Of a DNA stretch of 37,035 nucleotides, positions 21,586 through 28,440 are shown piece after piece (the first letter of the stretch is position 1; each line of letters begins with the position of its first letter). Under the pieces are notes generated by a model, which was not told the DNA's origin, ran no database searches, and saw only the letters and a list, made by a program, of their open reading frames with translations. Position numbers and translations under genes: made by a program. The stretch is from a virus, in the IMG/VR virus record IMGVR_UViG_3300035182_001720, positions 1-37,035 of that record, one strand, 5' to 3'.

Positions 21586-22806
21586 ATGGCCAATCCAATC
21601 CAATTCAAACTTCGTTACAAGTCGTTAGCGCCCTATCAGGACATGGTGCAGGCGATTGCAAAAATTCCAAACGACGAGGGATCCACCTTTGATTTGATGG
21701 TAACGCCAGTGAAGGCAGATGGAAAGCCCGACACTTTGGTGTTGGAGATCTCCAGAGAGAAGTCTTACGGAATCGTTCAGATTACGGATGGCGTCGAGAT
21801 CATCGCAGGAGAGGGAACCCCCTTTCTGCTAGCTTCTACCTATTTCGATTCTCTCCCTGCTGTGGAAAGTGACGAGAAGATCACCTTTACGGTAGATGAT
21901 CGAGTCTACGTTGCATATCCCGAGATCAAGGATATGATGGAAGAGCTCAAGTTCGACTTTGAGTATAGCGACAATCTGGCGCTGTTTACTCGGAAGGAAA
22001 CAGTTCAGCCCGCATACACGATCAATCAGCCGACTCTGAAGCTCCTTGGAACTTATCTCCTGGCTGCAGCTTCTTACGCAGACAAGAAAAAGTCGGATAG
22101 CGTCACTTCGCTGGTGAAGGTAACGATTACGCCTGCCACCAAGATCATGACAGTAGAATCCACGAACACTACGGATGCGTTCTTCGCTGAGATTCCCCTG
22201 ACGGTGAACTTCGCTCCCAACACGCCAGTGTTCGAAGGGCTCCTGCATCCGACGCATTGGTCTTCGGTCCTATTTATTGGTGAGAAGACCGGAACCGATG
22301 TCTTCATTGGCATGGACCAGTCTCAGATCTCGATCGTGTCGAACAACATGGTCTTGACCCTGTCGCTGATGAACCTCAGTGGCTTTCCTGAAATTGGAAC
22401 GGCCATCCGTGGCTGGATTCAGAACGGCCCCGATGCGTTTAACGCAATCATCGATCCTCTCAGGCTCCAGGAACGACTCAAGTATATTGAATCGATTGGT
22501 CTTGCAGCCAGGTCTTACGAGCCTCTTTTCATCATGAACAACACCAACGGGCAGACTTTGATCCGCTTGAAGGGCTATCAGAGCAACGGTAGCTCGAAGC
22601 TGACGGACAAGGCCGCTTTGAACATCACATGGTCGGCCAATTCCCACGATATTCGCCTCCCCGCCCGCCTCTTGGTTCAGGCTTTGAGTATCGCTCAGCA
22701 GCTTGGATTGACTGAGTTCTATGACCTTCAGGGTCTGACCTCGATCTTCCTTTCGAATCCTGAGAAGACTTGCTTCATCCTTCTGGCTCAGGAAGCCTCA
22801 GAGTAA
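21586..22806 (+). CDS. Sliding-clamp-like protein (DnaN-type, tentative)
   Basis: 406 residues. Overall length and pattern fit a bacterial-type beta clamp of three similar domains: repeated beta strands, a hydrophobic LSLMNLSGFPEIGTAIRG segment like the FPDY/FPE region in DnaN, and an ARLLVQALSIAQQLG helix followed by FILLAQE at the C-terminus where DnaN ends in a similar strand. I cannot point to a single diagnostic motif, so this is inference. If right, the clamp would tether the phage polymerase to DNA. A delta-like clamp loader subunit is encoded at 33679. GGAGG lies 7 nt before the ATG, and TGGTTACC starts 27 nt before it. A terminator follows. Confidence 0.45.
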   Translation: MANPIQFKLRYKSLAPYQDMVQAIAKIPNDEGSTFDLMVTPVKADGKPDTLVLEISREKSYGIVQITDGVEIIAGEGTPFLLASTYFDSLPAVESDEKITFTVDDRVYVAYPEIKDMMEELKFDFEYSDNLALFTRKETVQPAYTINQPTLKLLGTYLLAAASYADKKKSDSVTSLVKVTITPATKIMTVESTNTTDAFFAEIPLTVNFAPNTPVFEGLLHPTHWSSVLFIGEKTGTDVFIGMDQSQISIVSNNMVLTLSLMNLSGFPEIGTAIRGWIQNGPDAFNAIIDPLRLQERLKYIESIGLAARSYEPLFIMNNTNGQTLIRLKGYQSNGSSKLTDKAALNITWSANSHDIRLPARLLVQALSIAQQLGLTEFYDLQGLTSIFLSNPEKTCFILLAQEASE

Positions 22807-22837
22807 AATCAGGAATACCTAGAAACTTGAATGGAGG

Positions 22838-22862
22838 CGGGCCGATTTTAGGCCCGTTCTTC
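22838..22862 (+). terminator. Rho-independent-type terminator after clamp-like gene
   Basis: Perfect 6-bp stem CGGGCC/GGCCCG with a 7-nt A/T-rich loop, followed by TTCTTCT. A second small hairpin GAAGA/TCTTC lies just after. It ends the clamp-like transcript. Confidence 0.7.
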
Positions 22863-22887
22863 TGTAAAGAAGATTTTCTTCGGTTTG

Positions 22888-22896
22888 GGTTACAAT
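22888..22896 (+). promoter_or_regulatory. GGTTAnnnT element (TACAAT core)
   Basis: GGTTACAAT directly after a terminator and 29 nt before the next ATG. It fits a -10 box with a short leader. The surrounding TTGGGTTACAATAG is nearly repeated at 25567. Confidence 0.5.
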
Positions 22897-22916
22897 AGTA
22901 AGTGGAGATACTTCCA

Positions 22917-23696
22917 ATGGCCAAGACCAAGCAGATCAAAAATCATTTTCATTTGGCAGTCTATCAGCAGGCAGAGTATGCTGATGAAGCACAGAATGTG
23001 CAGACCAGACTGCCTTATTTGAATCTAAAGATGCCTTTCACTGATGCAGACATTCTTGCTAACATGAATGTGTTGTACTACGTGAATCTGGCGTCTCCTC
23101 ACCTTCCAGAAGCAGATTTCAGCATCGCATGTTGGTATACAGATAGCGCTATTGCACATGTTGAGGGGGCATTTGTCGGCTTCCGAAAGCTGAATACCGC
23201 TACCAAGATGCGTCAGATCAAAGTTATCCGCGGAACACTTTCTAAGGTGTCTGAAGAGCGTATGTTCCCTGAAGGCTCCGGGATTCCAATCAACGCCCCT
23301 TTAGACATCAGAGAGCTGAGCTATCTTTACGCTGATAGAAAAGTTGGCTCATTCATGCTTCATTCCTACTTGGTTGCAATTGAGCCCGTCTTCAATGCAG
23401 ATTGGAGTAAGCTTACTGAAGGTAAGAAGAAGTCAGTTCTCAAAACCTTGGATGAATTTGCCTCTAAGACTTTCCCGGAAGTTGTAGATTCAGTCATCAT
23501 CGACACTCCAATGGCGATAAACCCAATAGCACTTCTAGTTTACGCAGACTCCTATCTGGATATCGAAGCTTACATGGGAGCCCTGGTAAACTCAGCGATT
23601 GCTCCTTATGTGGATTCCGTGTCCGATTTAGTTATCTGCAATCATACTGAACTGCAGAACCTAGAGAATCCAAAGTTGCAGGTTCGCAGAAGCTAA
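22917..23696 (+). CDS. Hypothetical protein, 259 aa
   Basis: Not recognised. A soluble-looking mixed alpha/beta protein with no signal peptide, no clear motif and no membrane segment. It contains aromatic beta segments (FSIACWYTDSAIAHVEGAFVG) and a conserved-looking VIIDTPMAINPIAL. I chose the ATG at 22917 since GGAG lies 9 nt before it. An in-frame GTG at 22902 is part of that site. It has its own terminator and promoter-like element upstream, and is followed 6 bp later by a GIY-YIG gene. Confidence 0.65.
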   Translation: MAKTKQIKNHFHLAVYQQAEYADEAQNVQTRLPYLNLKMPFTDADILANMNVLYYVNLASPHLPEADFSIACWYTDSAIAHVEGAFVGFRKLNTATKMRQIKVIRGTLSKVSEERMFPEGSGIPINAPLDIRELSYLYADRKVGSFMLHSYLVAIEPVFNADWSKLTEGKKKSVLKTLDEFASKTFPEVVDSVIIDTPMAINPIALLVYADSYLDIEAYMGALVNSAIAPYVDSVSDLVICNHTELQNLENPKLQVRRS

Positions 23697-23702
23697 GCTC
23701 TT

Positions 23703-24248
23703 ATGGCTTGCGGAATTTATCAAATTCTGAATATAGCTACTGGAAAGTGCTATGTTGGGAAATCTAGAAATTTGGATTCACGTCGCTATGATCATTTTCA
23801 TGATTTAAAATCGAATAACCACCATTCCATTAAGCTACAACGAGCTTGGAATAAGTATGGTCCTGATGTTTGGGAATGGAATATCCTCCAAGAATGTGAA
23901 GAAAGCCAACTTACATGGTTGGAAGCTTTTTGGATGGCTAAACTTAATTCTGTGAATAATGGATACAATGTAGAACGACTAGTTTTGGAAGATGGGGTTA
24001 TTCGTAGAAGAACTCTAAGAACAGCTCCAGTTTCTTCAGAAACTCGAAAAAAACTAAGTGCTGCTGGCAAAGGCCGAGACATAACTTGGGGTGACAAGAT
24101 TAGCGCCGCTAAACAAGGCAAGCCCCAATCAGATGAGCATAAGAAGAAAACTGGAGATATTCACCGGGGAATGAAGTTTTCTGTAGAAGCTCGAGCTAGA
24201 ATGAGTGAGGCTCAGAAACTTCGTAGAGAAAGAAGTAAGGTTCTCTAA
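23703..24248 (+). CDS. GIY-YIG homing endonuclease (copy 3, short)
   Basis: 181-residue paralogue of the enzymes at 8560 and 15467. CGIYQILN (3-10), CYVGKS (18-23) and the shared RAWNKYGPDVWEWNILQE core are all present. The C-terminal repeat region is shorter (SSETRKKLS, SDEHKKKTG), with fewer DNA-binding modules. It sits between the 259-aa gene and the glycosyltransferase gene without disturbing either, as expected of a free-standing homing gene. No clear GGAGG precedes its ATG. Confidence 0.9.
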   Translation: MACGIYQILNIATGKCYVGKSRNLDSRRYDHFHDLKSNNHHSIKLQRAWNKYGPDVWEWNILQECEESQLTWLEAFWMAKLNSVNNGYNVERLVLEDGVIRRRTLRTAPVSSETRKKLSAAGKGRDITWGDKISAAKQGKPQSDEHKKKTGDIHRGMKFSVEARARMSEAQKLRRERSKVL

Positions 24249-25556
24249 ATGGAAACGATTTTCGTTACGATAGCGTCCTACCGAGATTGTGAACTTCGAT
24301 TAACGCTTAAAGACGCGTTTGCCAAAGCAAAGCATCCAGAACGCTTAACATTTGGCATTTGTTGGCAGCGGGACGAAGACGAATACTTGGGCACTTTTGT
24401 AACTCACCCTCAGATTAGATTGACTTCTTTTCCACATAAAGAATCGAAGGGTGCTTGCTGGGCTCGCAAGAAGACCCAGGATCTTTATAATGGTGAAGAT
24501 TTCTGGTTACAGATTGATTCCCATACCAGATTTATTCAGGATTGGGATGAAGTACTGATCGAGGAATTTCGTAAGTGTGAAGATCCAAAAGCCCTCTTGT
24601 CTACGTATCCTAAGGGCTACAAGATTGACTTCTTCTCCGGTGAAGTTACTCTGGAAGAAGACAATAACACACTGAAATTGACTTGCACCAAGATTCATCC
24701 AGATTATTTCATTCTTCAGACTTCTGCCCATGTTTCTAATTTGAAGAAGCCTGGGAAAAGCAGATTTATTGCGGGTGGCTTAATCTTTGGTACTGGATCG
24801 TTGATAGTTGATGTGCCTTACGATCCAAATTACTATTTCCTTGGAGAAGAGATAAGCTATGCTATCCGAGCCTATACGCATGGCTATAATCTCTACTACC
24901 CGTCCAGAAATATAGTCTTTCATCATTATCGTGGTGTTGGAGATTCCGGTCCACAGGGTCAGGCTTGGAAAGATCAGAAAGAATGGGGAAAGCAGCACGA
25001 AATTTCTCAGCAGCGATTCAAGGCTCTTGTGGTCGATAGAGATTTTAGCAGTCTTGGAATCTATGGGCCTGGAAGCGTTAGAACAATTGAAGATTATGAA
25101 GCGTATTCTGGGCTCAATTTTAGAACTCGTGATGTTCATCCAGATGCCATCAGTGGCAAGGATCCTGATCCAATAACGGTTAAAGATCCAAATTGGGTGA
25201 ATTATATACAAGCTCTACAATTGAATCTAGAAGATGTTAAAAATTTCTTTGAACCAGAGGAAATTGTATTCTGGTGCACAGCAATCTTTGATGAAAACGG
25301 TCGCCAGATTTTACGACACGACATTAAAGAATCCACAGTTTTAACTGGTGATTGTAAAAGTATTTGGATTCAATACTTTTCTCATAGGCGTGCTGTAGAG
25401 CTTATGGTTTGGCCTTACTACAAGAAGGGTGGGTTCAGAAAGAAGGTTTGGACGAAGATTCCTGAGTCCTGGTGGCGTCAAAGAATACCAGCAGGAGATT
25501 TAGAGGGAGCGTATGACGGTGATGACTCGATGGGGTACTGGCATAAAACTATGTAA
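24249..25556 (+). CDS. GnT1-like (GlcNAc-type) glycosyltransferase
   Basis: 435 residues. The N-terminal about 290 residues match the GlcNAc-transferase family that includes Skp1 GnT1 (Pfam PF11397 type): IFVTIASYRDCELRLTL at the start, FGICWQRDED, then KGACWARKKTQDLY, QIDSHTRF with D90-S91-H92 (DxH form of the metal-binding DxD), AGGLIFGTGS and LGEEISYAIRAYTHG (E200-E201). It should transfer a sugar from a nucleotide donor to a protein hydroxyl, in the cytoplasm. The C-terminal about 130 residues are an extra domain I do not recognise. The next genes encode two Ser/Thr-rich repeat proteins, the obvious candidate substrates (inference). Confidence 0.82.
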   Translation: METIFVTIASYRDCELRLTLKDAFAKAKHPERLTFGICWQRDEDEYLGTFVTHPQIRLTSFPHKESKGACWARKKTQDLYNGEDFWLQIDSHTRFIQDWDEVLIEEFRKCEDPKALLSTYPKGYKIDFFSGEVTLEEDNNTLKLTCTKIHPDYFILQTSAHVSNLKKPGKSRFIAGGLIFGTGSLIVDVPYDPNYYFLGEEISYAIRAYTHGYNLYYPSRNIVFHHYRGVGDSGPQGQAWKDQKEWGKQHEISQQRFKALVVDRDFSSLGIYGPGSVRTIEDYEAYSGLNFRTRDVHPDAISGKDPDPITVKDPNWVNYIQALQLNLEDVKNFFEPEEIVFWCTAIFDENGRQILRHDIKESTVLTGDCKSIWIQYFSHRRAVELMVWPYYKKGGFRKKVWTKIPESWWRQRIPAGDLEGAYDGDDSMGYWHKTM

Positions 25557-25568
25557 TTTGATTTGTTG

Positions 25569-25577
25569 GGTTAGAAT
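25569..25577 (+). promoter_or_regulatory. GGTTAnnnT element (TAGAAT core)
   Basis: GGTTAGAAT, 27 nt before the ATG of the first mucin-like gene, in the context TTGGGTTAGAATAGG. A GAGG ribosome binding site follows. Confidence 0.5.
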
Positions 25578-25595
25578 AGGTAGTGTGAGGTTAAC

Positions 25596-26948
25596 ATGTA
25601 TCATCTAAACGCTGGAGAATTCGTTGTTCAAGCGCCTCAGGCGGCGATTGACCTCCACGAGTTCAGTGTATACCCACAGTTTATTCTGTCTCTCCAGTAC
25701 TTGGCACTTGATGTTTCTACCAATCCAGTGACGGTACAGCTGCTAGATTCGAATACTGGAAATACTGTGGCCTCATTTAATTTCCCAGCCACCGTAGCTG
25801 AAACTTCATTGGTGGTTAGGCACATCAAAGTATCGTTGGTATCCGAAGTTCCTAAGCGCCTGCAGTTGAAGATTATTGCTCCAAGTGATGCTGGAGTTGA
25901 TATTAACGCAGTTTCATTTGTTCCTGGCGACGTGATTCCTGAGTTCATTCCAGAGTATTTAGTTTCTGATTCAGAACTTCGTAACTCTTTTGCATTCCAG
26001 GAAGCGAGACTGGCGGCATTTAATGCCAGCTACAACCCTAGTAATGCTGAAGTTGTTTTAGATTCTAATCCCTACATTCTAAGCGGCGGCATTGCTACTT
26101 ACGATCCCGCTACCAATAGTTTTGTTTTCAACATTCCTGGAATTTATGAAATTTCAGCAGTAATCGATGGTCTTAATGTACCACCAACTACAACTGGAAC
26201 GCCAGTACCACCAACTACGACTGGAACGGGCACACCCCCTCCAGTGGGTTCCATTTATTTTGATGTTGCTAATGGAACAAGTCTTAACTTCACAGTTGGT
26301 ACACCTGTAAATAGAACTTTCAAGGCACTGGGTGGCATAGCTCCTTATGCTTCTGCTACTGCTCCAAATCCCATCGGCGGCCCAGAAACTTTGGCTTCAG
26401 TAGGATTGACACTTAGCTTCTCAGGTGATACATTTACCCTAAGTGGAACGCCAACTGCTACATTTGGAACTGGATCTTGGAATACCTCTTGGTCAACTAA
26501 CGTAAGCACATCGGTGTCTAAAAATACTTCTTGGTCCACTAGTAAATCGACATCAGTAGCTACTAGCACATCTTGGTCAACTAGCATATCGACTACAACA
26601 TCTTGGAATACCACTAGATCGACTACAACATCTTGGAACACGACAAATGGTTCTTCATGGCAAACCAGCCATAGCACCAATCAGTCGACAACAACCACTT
26701 GGAATACAAGTCGGTCGACAACAACCACTTGGAATACTTCAGGATCAACTACTACATCTTGGAGTACCCAAGCCAGCACAACAACTTCTTGGTCTACTAG
26801 CGGTAATACTTCAATTTCTAAAACGACCACTTGGACTACCAACAAATCTACTACAACTAGTTGGACTACATCTTACTCCACAACGACGACTTGGTCAACT
26901 TCTGGAACGACAACCTGGAATACTACCTGGACTACAACCAACCCATAA
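25596..26948 (+). CDS. Mucin-like virion or tail protein with Ser/Thr/Trp repeats
   Basis: 450 residues. The first about 200 form beta-rich structure of unknown type. Then a short Pro/Thr hinge (VPPTTTGTPVPPTTTGTG) leads to a domain with an Ig-like putative pattern (FTLSGTPTATF, as in He_PIG repeats). From S294 to the C-terminus the chain is a low-complexity array of about 16 copies of [ST]-W-[NST]-T at a spacing of about ten residues, for example STTTSWNT. It contains hardly any charged residue. Such a stretch resembles a mucin and would be a good O-glycosylation substrate. The glycosyltransferase gene lies just upstream. Probably an adhesion or tail-fibre protein (inference). Confidence 0.75.
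   Translation: MYHLNAGEFVVQAPQAAIDLHEFSVYPQFILSLQYLALDVSTNPVTVQLLDSNTGNTVASFNFPATVAETSLVVRHIKVSLVSEVPKRLQLKIIAPSDAGVDINAVSFVPGDVIPEFIPEYLVSDSELRNSFAFQEARLAAFNASYNPSNAEVVLDSNPYILSGGIATYDPATNSFVFNIPGIYEISAVIDGLNVPPTTTGTPVPPTTTGTGTPPPVGSIYFDVANGTSLNFTVGTPVNRTFKALGGIAPYASATAPNPIGGPETLASVGLTLSFSGDTFTLSGTPTATFGTGSWNTSWSTNVSTSVSKNTSWSTSKSTSVATSTSWSTSISTTTSWNTTRSTTTSWNTTNGSSWQTSHSTNQSTTTTWNTSRSTTTTWNTSGSTTTSWSTQASTTTSWSTSGNTSISKTTTWTTNKSTTTSWTTSYSTTTTWSTSGTTTWNTTWTTTNP
26475..26945 (+). repeat. Degenerate 30-bp coding repeat array (Ser/Thr/Trp units)
   Basis: About 16 units around TCTTGGAATAC or ACTTGGAATAC, spaced mostly 30 bp apart. Sequence drift between units is mild. A related array is at 27440-27895. 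Confidence 0.8.
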
Positions 26949-27040
26949 AGGAGCATTAGATGTCCAAAACGGTAAAGGTGAAGTAATTGGATTTGTGAAT
27001 TACATGCAGTTTGGTGGATCTAAGATAACGCGAGGGATTT
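26949..27040 (+). other. Spacer with orphan start site
   Basis: 92 bp between the two mucin-like genes. AAAGGAG lies 6 nt before an ATG at 26960, yet that frame holds only 8 codons. Another frame here is open for about 45 codons and reads like protein, but has no ordinary start. A lost start or a shifted frame is possible. Confidence 0.4.
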
Positions 27041-27994
27041 ATGCCAGTAGGGACAGGGGATTATACAGTAGATGGATTTTATGCTAGTCTGCTTGGTAGT
27101 ATCAAGGTAGTTAACGGACAGACTCAGCAGCTCCATGCTAAAAACTTCTATGGTTGGGCGTCCCCAAGTGAGTATGAGATAAGGAACTTTTACGGCTCTG
27201 GCACTATCCAAGATAATGGGGTTGAAGTAGGTAATTACTCTATCCAGGGTGGAACTTATAGTCAGGAGGTTAGCTTCGCAACGCCAACATATACACCAAC
27301 GGGTGTTGGTGTTCATAATATTAGTTTGGATTGGACTTCACAAGCAGATTTTTATGATCCAACTCAGCAGCAACCTTCTTATCATGATAGTGGATCGGGA
27401 TCTTTATCCACCACTTACGAGCTAATCACCAATCAAAGAAGCACAACAATTTCAACATCAATTACTACCTCTTGGAATACTAGTGTAAGCACAACGACAT
27501 CTTGGAATACTACAGTACCTTTTACAACTTCTTGGAATACTCAGGCCAGTACAACTACCACTTGGAATACGACGTGGGCCACTCAGATTAGTACAACTAC
27601 AACATGGGCCACTTCGGTTACAACAACTACAAATTGGAACACTTCAGTCAGCACTACAACGAGTTGGAGCACTTCGGGTTCTACAACTACAACTTGGACA
27701 ACGTCGTATCCAACCTCAGTTTCAACTTCTTGGGCGACTTCAGTAACTACCACGACTACCTGGGCGACTTCAGCTTCAACTTCAACTTCTTGGACTACAA
27801 CAGTTGCTGGCTCAACAACCTGGACCACCTCTTGGAATACGACAGTTAGCACCAACTCCACCTGGACTACTTCATGGACTACAACGATTACAACTTCTGG
27901 TGGAGTTATAAAGCAGCTTGGCTTGGCGGTAACTGATTCAGTTGGCACACCAATGAGCGAAGTTTATCAATACCCAATCGTGATTGTTAACTAG
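27041..27994 (+). CDS. Second mucin-like Ser/Thr/Trp repeat protein
   Basis: 317 residues. The first about 135 are a beta-rich domain with many Tyr, Gly and Asn (YTVDGFYASLLGS, YEIRNFYGSG), unrelated by eye to the start of the previous protein. Residues 138-285 are again an array of about 16 [ST]-W-[NAST]-T units, such as STTTSWNT and STTTTWAT. The last 30 residues (GLAVTDSVGTPMSEV) form a capping piece. GAGGG lies 4 nt before the ATG. An in-frame TAA lies 12 nt upstream, which fixes the start. The 3' end overlaps the convergent hemerythrin-like gene by 8 bp. Confidence 0.75.
   Translation: MPVGTGDYTVDGFYASLLGSIKVVNGQTQQLHAKNFYGWASPSEYEIRNFYGSGTIQDNGVEVGNYSIQGGTYSQEVSFATPTYTPTGVGVHNISLDWTSQADFYDPTQQQPSYHDSGSGSLSTTYELITNQRSTTISTSITTSWNTSVSTTTSWNTTVPFTTSWNTQASTTTTWNTTWATQISTTTTWATSVTTTTNWNTSVSTTTSWSTSGSTTTTWTTSYPTSVSTSWATSVTTTTTWATSASTSTSWTTTVAGSTTWTTSWNTTVSTNSTWTTSWTTTITTSGGVIKQLGLAVTDSVGTPMSEVYQYPIVIVN
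27440..27895 (+). repeat. Second degenerate Ser/Thr/Trp coding repeat array
   Basis: About 16 units with TCTTGGAATAC or ACTTGGGC cores at roughly 30-bp spacing, mirroring the array at 26475. Confidence 0.78.
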
Positions 27995-28370
27995 GCTTCA
28001 AAGCCTGAGCTAGCTTTCCATCCAAGATCGTAAAATCTCGAAGCAGTAGAGTTTGAATCGAATCATTCCATAAGACTTGGAATCGTTTCAATTCAAACTC
28101 TAGCTGTTGTCGGTTGGAATCCAGCTCTAACATGAATCTCTGATGTTCCAGTGTATGTTCTGGGTCATTCAAGTTGTTTTCATTCATCAAGTTTTGTTCT
28201 AGAGCATTGTGAACTTCAAGTGTTTTCAAAAGTAAATCAAGATACTTGATGATGGCTTTATCTTCAGAACGATTGTTGATTAGCTTATTTAGTTCTGATA
28301 TGATAGATAGAATTTCTTCATGGCCTTTATCGATTTCTGCAATGCCCAGTGGAACGTAGCTATCTCTCAA
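27987..28370 (-). CDS. Hemerythrin-like protein with one replaced ligand
   Basis: 127 residues with the hemerythrin four-helix pattern: GIAEIDKGHEEI with H17, then H54-x3-E58 (EVHNALE), H72-x3-H76 (EHTLEH) and a last D117. The spacing (54/58, 72/76, 112/117) closely follows the di-iron ligands of hemerythrins (54/58, 73/77, 101/106 in the classical numbering), but the sixth ligand, normally His, is Asp112. Hemerythrins bind oxygen or sense redox state through a di-iron centre. The TTG start at 28370 follows GGAGG and lies after the terminator of the tail-fibre gene. The same frame further upstream belongs to that gene's shadow. Confidence 0.75.
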   Translation of the reverse strand: MRDSYVPLGIAEIDKGHEEILSIISELNKLINNRSEDKAIIKYLDLLLKTLEVHNALEQNLMNENNLNDPEHTLEHQRFMLELDSNRQQLEFELKRFQVLWNDSIQTLLLRDFTILDGKLAQALKPS

Positions 28371-28382
28371 GTTCCCTCCAGT

Positions 28383-28418
28383 AAAAAGCCCTCTCAAGTT
28401 TAGCGCTTGAGAGGGCTT
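28383..28418 (-). terminator. Strong rho-independent terminator of tail-fibre gene
   Basis: Perfect 13-bp stem AAGCCCTCTCAAG/CTTGAGAGGGCTT with a 7-nt loop, followed by a run of T on the minus strand. It lies 20 nt after the tail-fibre stop, and the hemerythrin-like gene begins just beyond it. Confidence 0.93.
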
Positions 28419-28440
28419 ACTTCTAACTGCTAAGCTAGGA

